A DNA stretch of 26,309 bases from Nemertoderma westbladi (Eukaryota; Xenacoelomorpha; Nemertodermatida; Nemertodermatidae). The notes under the pieces are model-generated. The model was not told the DNA's origin, ran no database searches, and worked only from the letters and a program-made list of their open reading frames with translations. The stretch's first letter is position 1. The number at the start of each line of letters is the position of its first letter. Shown one piece after another: positions 10,274 to 20,344 of this stretch. Where the stretch lies: contig JAUCBJ010004205.1 in assembly GCA_032718475.1 (NCBI GenBank), positions 1 to 26,309 of the forward strand, written 5' to 3'. The position numbers and the translations under genes were made by a program.

Positions 10274-11217
10274 ACCTTCGGATATTAGCGAACAACTTCG
10301 GCTCTCCTCCGGCTTCGGATCACTGTTTGCTAGATTTTGCTTTTAACCTGCTCCTTAATTATTGTTTTCCAGGAGCGTCTCTAGTTGTGTGTAATTGCCT
10401 CTAAAGTCAACAACCGGTTTGTCTCAATCTAATCTGCACACCGATTATGGTCTCCTATAGTCCTTCCATTGATAACCAACGCTTGCAGCATATTCTCCAG
10501 AGTGAGTGATGACACTGGAGCATATTTTTTTTACATCGGCTATGTCATTTACTCGATATGTAAGATACCCGAGTTTTCTGTGCATGGACGCAATTATGTA
10601 AAACGATATAGTAATGACACCAATTACAATCTTATTCTTAAGTATAACAATATTGGTGATATGCAACAGTAAACCTATGTAAGAAGCAATGTAAGAAAAG
10701 TAAATATTTTAAAAGCAAATTTAATTTTTTAACGAAAATTTTGTTTGAAAAATAAGAGGCTAAGACTAAGACTACAGGTATAAAACAATGTAACAACGGG
10801 CATCTAAGACAGGTAACAATAATATAATATCGTAGCTAAGTGTCATAAGGCCCTAAGTCAAAAATTGCTATTGTTCAGGATAGCCTATAAAATATTGCAG
10901 TAAAATATTGCCCAATAGGATTATTGGATTGCATTTTATCACGTAATAATCAACACTTCCTATTGGTTAAATAAAGTGTTTAAAACGTCACCAGCTGATA
11001 GAGCATGTATGACACTTAAGCTACGTTGCATAAAGTGAAATATATATGTAAATGATATAATAATTATAAATACAATAGTTATTATTTATCTACAAAATAA
11101 AGTTATGATTCAAAAAAATAATTATTCCTTCACATTCATTCGTAATAACAACAAACTCAAATAATACGTCAACGATAAATATTGTATATCAGGGCCCCTA
11201 GATAGTATATATGGTCC
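10274..11217. other. Intergenic stretch 3' of the MADBUB gene
   Basis: AT-rich. Overlapping short ORFs on both strands (plus 10469-10672, 67 residues; minus 10445-10666, 73 residues with a hydrophobic N-terminal stretch) have no recognisable family, and at most one could be real. CCAAT/ATTGG words cluster at about 10910-10965, but I see no gene they would serve. No AATAAA was found on the minus strand just after the MADBUB stop. Confidence 0.45.
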
Positions 11218-14200
11218 CTAGGCAAGTTTCATAGCTAACTCATTGCACTTTGACAAAAGTGTAGACGAATTGTCCTTTAGGAAGTCCATAAGATGGCAAC
11301 GCATCTCAGAAATATCAGGTTGATTGTCACAGGATGGAACATTAATAAGATCGTTAAACAATTTCTTCCACAACGGAATCTTCCACCACCTCTTAAACGA
11401 TCCCTTAACGCGGTATTCCCCTTTCTTCCCAGTCACCGATAGATACTCCCCGAATAGCATTAGATAGACGGTGGAAGCCACACCGTAGGTGTCCGCTTGA
11501 TAAGTCCACGGACGCCCCTCCAACATCTCCGGACACTCGGAGGAGCTGGTGTTGGATCGAGTAACGAACGTTGTACCTGGATCGAATAAACTCATGTCGA
11601 TAGCTCGCCCGAAATCGATGAGTTGGATCGAGGACGGACGATAGGTTGGCTCCCCTAGACGCTTCACTGATTCCGATATGCTATACAGAATTAGTAAATT
11701 ATCCGGTTTAATATCAGCGTGGATAATATCAATTTTATGCAGCTGCTCTACAATTGTGAGTAGATCGAGAGTAATGAGAGCTACAAGCACCTCCGGTAAG
11801 CCATTACGTTTCTCTTTCTGGTATAGATTGACAACGTCGAGGACAGTTCCGGATGCCTCAACGTTGGAGACAATGCAACTCGACTTCTCGAAGAAGTAAA
11901 CTGTTCGAAGTTGAATTATACAGGGGGTCAAATCGAGCGAACATTCCTGTAGTCTGCGATGGACCTCGAGAATGATGTAGAACTCCCACGGTTTACTCGG
12001 GGACTCGAGCTTGAGGGCGACGTCTCTGATGTCGTTGATTATGAAGCCGCGAGCGTCCTCCCCCGCGGATACGAGACGCGCTCGGTAGATCCTGGCGAAT
12101 CCGCCGACCCCCAAGGACCCCGTGACGGTGTAGACCTCCCGCCCGCTCCCGGAGCCCACCGCGAAGTCGTGCCCGACACGGATTCGCGGACAGGCCGCGT
12201 CGGAGACGAACCGTCGCTCCGTGAACCGCACCAACTGGGCGCGCACCATCGCGTGGTCCGTGTCCAGGTTACGTAGCAACGCGGTGCACACGTCGCGACT
12301 GAAGGGGTCCCCCTGGAAGACCACCCCGCGGGTTCGAGTCATCTCCACCGGCAACTCTAACTCCGAATCGTCGCACATCGCGTGGATCCCGTACGCAGCG
12401 GAACGACGCTCCACCAACCCCGAAACCGCGCCACTCGAAACACTAAACGTGGTACCGAAACCGGCTACTCTTGTAACAGCAGGAAACCCAGCATCATTTA
12501 CGGGTTCAACATGCGCCACAGCCACCCCCACGACTTCATCAGCGGAATCTTTCTGCACTGCATCGCCAGCAGACAAACATCTCGTCCGTAACTGCCCGGT
12601 ATCACCGCGCCGCGGCTCCTCTGTTTTATTAAACTGCGCGGCGGCCCCATAACTATTGGCGTTGCTATGACCCGTACTATGGGCGTTACTAGCCCAACCG
12701 TAACTATGTGCGTTAGTGGAAGCGTACTTACTGGATCCGCTACTAGCCGAGCTGTAACACTCCTTCGAGAGCTCCATAATAGTACTGAGAACCAGTTCAT
12801 CGTTCTCTCTCTCCTCTTCCCTCGCCGGTTCCTCGCATTTCTCTTTCCTCAGCAGGTCGTCGACGTTGGGGCGAATCGAACTCGCGGGAAACGAAGGCAA
12901 CTCTTGGATACTCGGGTTCATAGGCGTTGATATCATTCGCGCGCGCGCGTCGAAACCCACGGACCCATCAATCGGCGCGAAGGTGGTATCCAACCAATCC
13001 GAGGAACGAACATTACTGGGAGGTTTATCTGAGGTCTGAATGGGATCCTGGAATATGGCGAAGGGCACTGAAGGGGGCACCACTGGGTGCTCCAAGATCG
13101 ATTCATCTTCCTCCTGGTACCGCGGGTTCCACTCGATTGTGAGGGAATTCTCAAATCCGGCCATAACGTTCCGCAAGGCCGCCGCTGTGTGGATAGTGGG
13201 ACTGGATATCCCGGACTGCTCCTGGTGGGGACTGGACGCCTCCGCCTGCTCCTGGAGATGGGCTTTACTGAGCACCCGGACCAAGGCAACGTCCGAGTCG
13301 CGCGGTGTCGGACACTCGTCGGATTCAGTCAATGTCGGACCTTCGTCGGATTGCCGGACAACTCCACCAAATGTCGGACACTCAACAAACTCAGATGATT
13401 CTTGCGTTGTTTTGGACCTAGAATTATCAGGTGATCGGTATATAGCGAATGCCGGTGCGAGAACTTTTGAATGTTGGGAATTATTACCGATTTCCGCAAT
13501 ACTGGACGATGGATTGCTGCAATTTATACCAGCGGGTTTATTTTCTGTGTTTATACCAGCGGGTTTATTTTCCGTGTTTATACCAGTGGGTTTATTTTCC
13601 GTGTTTATACCAGCGGGTTTATTTTCCGGGTTTATACCAGCGGGTTTATTTTCCGTGTTTATACCAGCGAGTTTATTTTCCGTGTTTATACCAGCGGGTT
13701 TATTTTCCGTGTTTATACCAGCGGGTTTGTTTTCCGTGTTTATACCAGCGGGTGTGTTTTCCGTGTTTATACCAGCGGGTTTGTTTTCCGTGTTTATACC
13801 AGCGGGTTTATTTTCCGTGTTTATACCAGCGGGTTTATTTTCGAGATTCATTATAGAAGATCGACTTATTGAGGAGGGTGGTGAGTCAGTTAACGGAGGA
13901 GTAGATAATGGCCTGCCGTCATTTACATCGGGTTCATTGCTACAAAGCCCAGTGTTAGAAGTCACGGGAGGCGGCTTCCGGAACAAATGCGTGTACGTCG
14001 GCTCATCGTAGGCCAAGGTTTGTGCGATCCGATCACGCCTACACCGACCTTGGAGGTCCCCATCCATCCGTCTACGATCAGCTTCGCTCTCTTTCCGAGC
14101 GTTCTCTATTGCATTACGTTCCTCCTCAATCTGCCGGAACACTCGCTGTAAATCCTCCTGCTGCACCCGCAACTCTTCCTTCTCACGCCGCACCTCTTCC

Positions 14201-15492
14201 TTCTGCCTGTCGATCTCCGCTTGTTCCCGCTGTCTGTCGACTGTCTCCGCTAGCTGCCGCTCCACCTGCAGTGAGTGGCATTGCCGCAGAGCCCGCAATT
14301 CTTCCAAGCTGAACTCGCGAATTCCACCATAGACAAGAGTCTTGCTGTAATACGGCACGTAGGTGATACCATCGCGAACTTCGTTCCAAAACTCCTTGTT
14401 GCCGAGACATAGCGGCTTGGTGGAAGGAACTACAGGAACGTCTTGCAACGCCTGTTGACAACCAACATTAATACCAGAGTCTGCGGCGGCGCGGTCCTGG
14501 GATGACGCTGCCTCAATGTCCCTTTCGTCTAAATGTACATTAAATGCCGGTGGGTGGACGCTGGCTTCTACTGGAGCCGAGGGGACTTTAGCGGCAGTCC
14601 ATTTCCCAGGATCTCTCTTGTTTTCCTTGCCTGCAGGACAATCTTGTCGTTGTAAGGCAGTGGGTTGATCGGGTCGAGTCGTTCCTCCATCCACCGCGGT
14701 ACTAAGATGAACAACCGTGTTGGAACTCCCACTATTAGACATCTGTTTACACGATTGTGCTACAACGCCCGCTGCCACGGATAATGACGCCCTCTCCACA
14801 GGCGCCTTATTTTTACTTACCACTTTCAGAGAAGCAAGAGTAGATCTATCTGACGAAGTTGCCAAGTTATCCAGGAATCCTCCTTTCTGCAGTTGCTCTG
14901 CTGTTTGTTGCGCTACATGACGCTGCAACGAGGACACCCTGGAAGCTAAACTGTCAACGGGCACCGCCTTCATTTTAATACCTAATTCGAGAACTCCAAT
15001 CGCTTTTTTAAAATTGTGTTCGTGGAGGTAACAGTCCGACCATAACTCATATAATATGCTGACTCTTGTCCCGACACCGGCATTGTACAATTCTTTGAGA
15101 GTTGTAAACACGGCCACTCGCGAGGGCATCCTTGTAATGTACTTCACCCAAACGTCGATGTAGCGTTCATCTTGTTTGTATCTATCATTGTTAGCGAATT
15201 GGGCAGTACATTTCTCTAGTAACTCCTGAATGTGACTCTTTGCCCCAGCCGAAGGGTAATGCTCTTCCGTCCACTTGATGTAGTCCAGCCAGTTCACCAG
15301 CGGGTCCTCGGCCTCTGTAGTGCGAATTAACATCTCGAAATGTTGTCGTTCCTTATCGGCGGCATCTGTATCATTTGAGGATAGAGACGCTCTTAGTACG
15401 CTGATATCACGCCCGTTTGTCAGCGGTTGTACATTCTCCTTACACGTTTCCCAAACGTAATTAGAATCATCGTCATCACCAGCTTCAGCCAT
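11218..15492 (-). CDS. MADBUB-type mitotic checkpoint kinase (BUB1/BUBR1 family)
   Basis: Uninterrupted ORF of 1424 residues. Order of modules: KEN box (18-20) before a TPR-like Mad3/BUB1 region (about 45-200); second KEN (289-291); Bub3-binding GLEBS-like motif (376-402, EFSLEELRA); charged coiled coil (about 403-480); twelve 9-residue repeats (551-658); ABBA-type FAIFQD (811-816); ARARMISTP (849-857, like BUBR1 ARAARFVSTP); LxxIxE motif LSTIME (902-907); kinase domain (about 1120-1424). Kinase residues present are a Gly loop (GSLGVGG), VALK Lys1161, HADIKPDN (Asp1260, Asn1265) and DFG (Asp1293), with the BUB1-type KPWEFYI, so it is probably active. By family knowledge it would act at kinetochores and inhibit APC/C-Cdc20. 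The start has G at -3 and G at +4. The absence of introns is odd for this family in animals and may mean a retrogene or an intron-poor locus. It is neither purely BUB1 nor BUBR1, so I leave the symbol empty. Confidence 0.93.
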   Translation of the reverse strand: MAEAGDDDDSNYVWETCKENVQPLTNGRDISVLRASLSSNDTDAADKERQHFEMLIRTTEAEDPLVNWLDYIKWTEEHYPSAGAKSHIQELLEKCTAQFANNDRYKQDERYIDVWVKYITRMPSRVAVFTTLKELYNAGVGTRVSILYELWSDCYLHEHNFKKAIGVLELGIKMKAVPVDSLASRVSSLQRHVAQQTAEQLQKGGFLDNLATSSDRSTLASLKVVSKNKAPVERASLSVAAGVVAQSCKQMSNSGSSNTVVHLSTAVDGGTTRPDQPTALQRQDCPAGKENKRDPGKWTAAKVPSAPVEASVHPPAFNVHLDERDIEAASSQDRAAADSGINVGCQQALQDVPVVPSTKPLCLGNKEFWNEVRDGITYVPYYSKTLVYGGIREFSLEELRALRQCHSLQVERQLAETVDRQREQAEIDRQKEEVRREKEELRVQQEDLQRVFRQIEEERNAIENARKESEADRRRMDGDLQGRCRRDRIAQTLAYDEPTYTHLFRKPPPVTSNTGLCSNEPDVNDGRPLSTPPLTDSPPSSISRSSIMNLENKPAGINTENKPAGINTENKPAGINTENTPAGINTENKPAGINTENKPAGINTENKLAGINTENKPAGINPENKPAGINTENKPTGINTENKPAGINTENKPAGINCSNPSSSIAEIGNNSQHSKVLAPAFAIYRSPDNSRSKTTQESSEFVECPTFGGVVRQSDEGPTLTESDECPTPRDSDVALVRVLSKAHLQEQAEASSPHQEQSGISSPTIHTAAALRNVMAGFENSLTIEWNPRYQEEDESILEHPVVPPSVPFAIFQDPIQTSDKPPSNVRSSDWLDTTFAPIDGSVGFDARARMISTPMNPSIQELPSFPASSIRPNVDDLLRKEKCEEPAREEERENDELVLSTIMELSKECYSSASSGSSKYASTNAHSYGWASNAHSTGHSNANSYGAAAQFNKTEEPRRGDTGQLRTRCLSAGDAVQKDSADEVVGVAVAHVEPVNDAGFPAVTRVAGFGTTFSVSSGAVSGLVERRSAAYGIHAMCDDSELELPVEMTRTRGVVFQGDPFSRDVCTALLRNLDTDHAMVRAQLVRFTERRFVSDAACPRIRVGHDFAVGSGSGREVYTVTGSLGVGGFARIYRARLVSAGEDARGFIINDIRDVALKLESPSKPWEFYIILEVHRRLQECSLDLTPCIIQLRTVYFFEKSSCIVSNVEASGTVLDVVNLYQKEKRNGLPEVLVALITLDLLTIVEQLHKIDIIHADIKPDNLLILYSISESVKRLGEPTYRPSSIQLIDFGRAIDMSLFDPGTTFVTRSNTSSSECPEMLEGRPWTYQADTYGVASTVYLMLFGEYLSVTGKKGEYRVKGSFKRWWKIPLWKKLFNDLINVPSCDNQPDISEMRCHLMDFLKDNSSTLLSKCNELAMKLA
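13519..13842 (-). repeat. Coding 27-bp minisatellite (12 x ENKPAGINT)
   Basis: Twelve 9-residue units (ENKPAGINT; residues 551-658 of the MADBUB protein), perfectly in frame. Variants include K to T, P to L, T to P and A to T single changes. It lies in the disordered linker between the coiled coil and the ABBA motif. The plus strand is open in several frames over the array because the unit length is divisible by three; those ORFs are shadows. Confidence 0.95.
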
Positions 15493-16708
15493 TTCTGCAT
15501 TATTATGCTGTTAGATTATTAAACTTCAATTTATAAAATATCAATATCAACAATAAACTAATAATATTACTAGGGCAGTAGGGGGCCTAAATTATAAACA
15601 AGGCCTATCATAATAGTCGAGGGTGACAGACCGAACGTTTGATTTCAGGAGTTAACTGATGAATGCTTCCTTTCTGCCTTTATTTACAGAAAGAAACAGT
15701 TTGGTGAGTACAAAATAAAGACACAATGAAATAATCTGAATAATCTTGTAACATGTATTTCGTTAATTGTTTTGCAGTTTTGCAGTTTTGGTTCCGTTCC
15801 CCCAACACGGGGAATTTTCGGTTTGGGGGACACTGAAACGCTAAAAAACGCATGTGTCTGAAAAACCTGTCTGATGTCTGGTGGGAAAACACATTTTTTC
15901 TCATATTCATTTCTACATTGTCTATAGCTATCAGCCTATATGACAGTATGAAAAGACTCTGATATTTTTCTCAAATTTCCCGGTTTCCTCGGGAAAATAC
16001 CGAGAACAAATACGGGAAATTTTTTTCACAATCTTTAGCCTATTCAAAATTTGTTTCGAATATTCATTACCACAACTACCAGTAGGCCTACTGCCTGACT
16101 GCACCGTACCGCTATGTGCAATGATGTGCTATGCGCTATGCATGAAAGGACTCTGATATTTTTCTCAAATTTCCCGATTCCCGGTCTCCTAGGCCTAGGG
16201 GAAATAGCGGGAAAAAAGACGGGAAAAATTTTGCCAAAAATTGTAAAGATTTTAGATAAACATGGTTTTCTCAATCAATATTTCAGTATTTTTATTATAC
16301 ATAACATATTAATCAGTTAATTATACCCAGTAATCTGAGTATAATAATAGAAATACCGGTACGACTGTACGAGTATTACAGTATTAAACAATACAAAGCA
16401 TGCAAATTAATTTCACCATTTTTTGAGGGAATATTCCATTCTCCTGTCAGCATGTTCTCATTGACAGATTGACTCTGTGTTAAACAGGATTAACGTGATT
16501 TGTTAGGCCTACTGCTGTACTCGAGTGTACTGCTTAGTAGCAACTTTCTCCAACCTGCCAACCACATTACTTGTTTTATAGGCCTACAAAATGGAATAAT
16601 GTTAACTGAAAAAGCCACAATCTAAACCATGGACTTCTAGAATATTATTTATACGGTACCTACCAGCCTACAACCTACTGATCTATAAATTATATATTCA
16701 GATATTAA
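15493..16708. other. 5' flank of MADBUB and intergenic DNA
   Basis: Contains the presumed promoter region of the minus-strand MADBUB gene just above 15492, with no clear TATA or initiator. It also holds a spaced direct repeat (listed separately). Short ORFs at 15680-15910, 16044-16274 and 16114-16320 coincide with repetitive DNA and show no family signature. Confidence 0.5.
15947..16230. repeat. Spaced direct repeat of about 85 bp
   Basis: 'gactctgatatttttctcaa' followed by 'atttccc', a 'ggtt/ggtc..ctc' segment and 'cgggaaa' words occurs at 15955 and again at 16149, an offset of 194 bp (copies about 15947-16028 and 16141-16230). The second half is rich in 'ttcccg/cgggaa', so each copy can form a hairpin. 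No ends or target duplication are visible. Confidence 0.7.
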
Positions 16709-18694
16709 TTATATACAACACTAACAAACAACAAACATAGTCAGAAAAAACGGCCAAAATGGTGGACTAAAGAATTATCAATCACTATCAAAAGGAAAAG
16801 AAAACTATGGGATAGCTATAAAAGAAATCCGTCTACCTCTAACTATAATGTGTATAAAACTTCCCGTAACCAATGTAGCCTTATGACTAGAAACACCCAA
16901 TACGAATTTGAAAAAAGTGTAGCTAAGTGTGCAGCAACAAAACCTAAAGAATTTTGGAAGTATATCCAATCAAAACGAAAAGTAAAACCTGCAGTTTACG
17001 ACCTAATGGACCCTTCTGGTAAGCTAGTAACTGACAACAAGGAAAAGGCCAACACACTAAACAAACACTATTCATCAGTCTCTACCGTTGAAGATTTGAC
17101 AAATATCCCCCACGTCCAACACCCTCTACCATTCCACCAACCTATCACAACGGTTGACTTCCAGGAATCAGACATCTCTGTGGCTATTACGAAGATGAAC
17201 GGATCAGGCGCACCTGGTCCCGACGAGGTCTACCCAGCTGTGCTGAAAGAACTCTCTTCTGAAATATGTTTACCCTTGAAACATATTTTTCAGAAGTCAA
17301 TGGATACAGCAACGGTACCGCAGCAATGGAAGTTAGCCAATATTACGCCAATATTTAAAAGTGGAAAAAAGAATGCCTCTGAAAATTACAGACGGATAAG
17401 TCTCACTTCTGTTGTCGCCAAGCTGATGGAAAGAATTGTGGTCGATAACATGTGGATTCACCTTAAAGAAAATGTTTTAATTGTCCACCAACAGTACGGA
17501 TTCCAGCACGGTAAATCGTGTACCCTTCAACTTTTGGATGTTATCTATACGTGGTCACAAGCACTAGACCAAAGACAATGTATAGATATCGCATACATGG
17601 ACTTCAGCAAGGCATTTGACTGTGTTCCACATCGACGCTTGCTGCACAAACTAGAGACTCTTGGAATAGCTGGAAACCTATTGGGTTGGATTGAGAATTT
17701 CCTAAGTGATCGGTACCAACGAGTTGTGGTACAGGGCGAACATTCTGATTGGCTGCCAGTGCGAAGTGGAGTGCCACAAGGAAGTGTGGGTGCCGTTTTG
17801 TATTTCCTTGGATTTGTAAATGATATACCAAGTCTGGTGCAATTTCTCATTTTCCTATTCGCAGACGACACCAAGGATAGCTGTATTTTTACTCCTGACC
17901 CTACACTTTCCATCGGACCCCTTCAGACTGATCTCGATATTCTTCACACATGGAGCATCACCTGGCAACTGTTATTCAACCACGACAAATGTAAAATCAT
18001 GCACGTTGGCAATAATAACCCCTGCTTACCATACACTCTTGGCGGGAAGCCGCTAAAAACTACAGATTCCGAGAAAGACCTAGGCGTTACATTCCAGAAC
18101 AATTTGTCATTCAGCCGACATATATCAAATATAACAAAGAAAGCGAACCGAACTTTGGGGCTAATATACAGATCATTTAACCATCTAGACTCAGACATCT
18201 TTATTGCACTCTTTAAATCTTTGGTCCGTCCAGTTCTAGAATATGCGTCCACAGTATGGTCTCCACACAATATATGTGACATTAGACTAATCGAATCTGT
18301 GCAACGACGTGCAACAAGACTAGTAAAGGATTTGCGAGATAAGCCTTATCCTACGAGACTACGCGAATTGGGACTACCTACACTGGAATACAGACGGCAT
18401 CGCGCAGACCTCGTGCAAATTTACCGTTACCTGAGTGGAATGGAATCGGTCGACTTCAGAAACATGCTCACACTCGCAGAAACTAACCTCCGTGGCCATT
18501 CGCTTAAACTAAACAAACCGCGCGCACGTCTCCTCCAACGCAATGCAACATTCCATTTCCGTGTCATTGACCCCTGGAACGCCTTATCCGAATCTGTAGT
18601 AACCGCCCCCTCACTTAACGCATTCAAATCGAGACTCAATAACCACTACAAAAACTTACCGCTCAAATTTACCCCCTCCTGGTGGTCCGAATAA
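16709..18694 (+). pseudogene. Reverse transcriptase ORF, N-terminally truncated
   Basis: The frame is open from 16709 to the stop at 18694; the family-like sequence starts at about 16751 with RPKWWTKEL, the linker after the endonuclease. RT landmarks: GPDEVYPAVLKEL, PIFKSGKKNASENYRRISL (normally YRPISL), motif A MDFSKAFD near 17597, motif B SGVPQGSVG (17767-17793), motif C FADD (17858-17869), and the C-terminal LEYASTVWSPH...RLRELGLPTLEYRRHRADL typical of CR1/L2/jockey elements. One residue appears missing after PQGSV (usual PQGSVLGPLLF), and the YRP Pro is changed, suggesting decay although no frameshift or internal stop is present. It would copy element RNA at a nicked target site. Without the endonuclease it is not autonomous. 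Confidence 0.88.
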
Positions 18695-18713
18695 CGAGAC
18701 TTAGAGTCAATGA

Positions 18714-18726
18714 CCCCCCCCCCCCC
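18714..18726. repeat. Poly-C tract (13 bases)
   Basis: Thirteen C starting 20 bases after the RT stop codon, within the retrotransposon 3' region. Confidence 0.9.
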
Positions 18727-19692
18727 TCTCCACAAACTCACATTAGTTATATTTAATTGTTTTCTTTTTATAGTCGCACATCAATATTTATTTTTATCGC
18801 ATTTTATCTTATTTTACTTATCTACTTATTTTTCACTTGATCTACTTATTTTTATGTAACTTACAGTATAATCTCTTACCAATCGTTCGTATTTTTAAAT
18901 AGACCCAAATGGTGCAACTGTTATTTCTTAAATAATCCAATTCATATGCAATATTTTATTTTAATTAAATCCATCAGTTCTACATACCAAACGGTTTCTA
19001 TACAACGATTTTATCGAATATTTTAATTTTATTTTATATTTTATTTTAACCCTTAAAGCTTAAACTGTGTACTTATTTTCTCATCGTGTAGTGTTAGCTA
19101 ATCCATGTAAATTTAAGTGTTCAAATGTCTTGATCTATTTTACATACCGTACTGTTTTTATAGCTATGGATTATCTGATATTTTAAATTAATTTTATATT
19201 TTATTTTAACCCTTAAACTATCGATATTAGCCCTAACCGATATACTTGTATCCGATTTTATCGACTGATATGTAACTTTCTGTGTATACTCGTGATACTA
19301 TATAGACTGTCATTTTATTGAATTTGTTTAGTAATTCTAATGTATATTTGTAATTTTTAGTGTATGTATCTGACTTTATCGACTGTTATGTAATTTGCTG
19401 TGTATACTCGTGATTTTATAGACGTCACTTCAACCCTTTAGCAAGCAAGACATTTTATTAGTAACCATTTTTATAAGAACACTATTTTAATTTAACTGCG
19501 TCCTTTTATGTTTCAATTGTTTTATATATGTTTTTGTCATTGTTTCGTAAACATGGTCGGTATTGGTCGCAATACTTAATTACTTACCGGTACTGTTATA
19601 ATTACTTTCAGTTGGACTTTCTTTTGGTGTGTACGGGTTCCATAAGCATTAGCTTTCTTATACCCAAACTATTAAACATTAAACATTAAACA

Positions 19693-19954
19693 TATTATTA
19701 GGTATAAATTAATATTCTAGAAGACCATGTCTAAATAAACGTGTCAGCCAGTAGGCCTCATGCATTTGCATACGATCATCCGAATACGCAGTACGGTAGA
19801 TCATGTGTTTTAAATGAATCGATCGCTAATACTGGAAAAGGCTGATAGGGCCAGTTAAATACCGGTCAGCCGGTAGCGGAGCGGTACTGGTACAGTTCTA
19901 CTGTAGCAGTGTAGGCCTACTGACAGACTGTACTGTCTGACTGTAGGCCTGAAA
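19693..19954. other. Short intergenic spacer
   Basis: No gene seen. 'gtaggcctac' and 'ctgtactg' palindromic words are frequent. Confidence 0.5.
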
Positions 19955-20344
19955 TGTGGGGCGAGCCACGAAGTGAGCGAAGCCTTAGCATATGGGTGCC
20001 ATTGCCATTAGCCAGTTGTCTGTCATCGTCTGTCGTCGTCGTAAATTTTTGAACGCTAATACAGTAATAACTCGGTTAGGCTATTCATTGACTGCTTGAT
20101 GAAATTAAACGAAACTTGGTAAGTATGTTATGTAGTCCGTCAAAAGATTAGAAAGAATATGAAGTTTGGTCAAAAGCGAACGAACGCAACGAGGCAAAAT
20201 ATGAGGACGAGTATTGTGTTGAAGACTTCTGACTAACGGCAGACAATTCGTTACTGCGTTAATCTGTTAATGGTGCCCTTCGCATATGCAGATATGCTAA
20301 AGGCGTTGCTCACTTCGTGCTGCGCGAAGGCCCCACGAACGTGT
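19955..20344. mobile_element. MITE with GGGGCGAGCC ends
   Basis: The left end 'tgtggggcgagccacgaagt' then 'gagcgaagccttagcatatg' is almost the same as the right end of the 9168-9923 element read in reverse. The right end reads 'cgtgctgcgcgaaggcccca' then 'cgaacgtgt'. It contains one forward copy of the hairpin-ended module (20103-20170) that occurs four times in the 9168-9923 element. Non-coding. Confidence 0.7.

Larger units (their letters stand above)
16709..19692 (+). mobile_element. 5'-truncated non-LTR retrotransposon (CR1/L2/jockey group)
   Basis: About 3 kb. It consists of an RT ORF followed by roughly 1 kb of AT-rich 3' sequence, a hairpin (19635-19665, GGGT..ATAAG / CTTAT-ACCC) and a terminal (ATTAAAC)3 array at 19671-19692. 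A 3' stem-loop plus a short tandem tail is the usual 3' end for this group. The apurinic endonuclease that normally precedes RT is missing: an in-frame stop lies at 16706-16708 and homology begins near 16751. Target duplications were not found, and the exact 5' edge is uncertain. Confidence 0.85.

Noticed and set aside
13040-14011. Long plus-strand ORFs (up to 323 residues) opposite the MADBUB gene, and others at 13449-13872
   Set aside because: They exist because the 27-bp coding repeat has no stops in several antisense frames. The minus-strand frame has full domain homology.
17545-18639. Minus-strand ORFs opposite the reverse transcriptase
   Set aside because: Antisense shadows of the RT frame.
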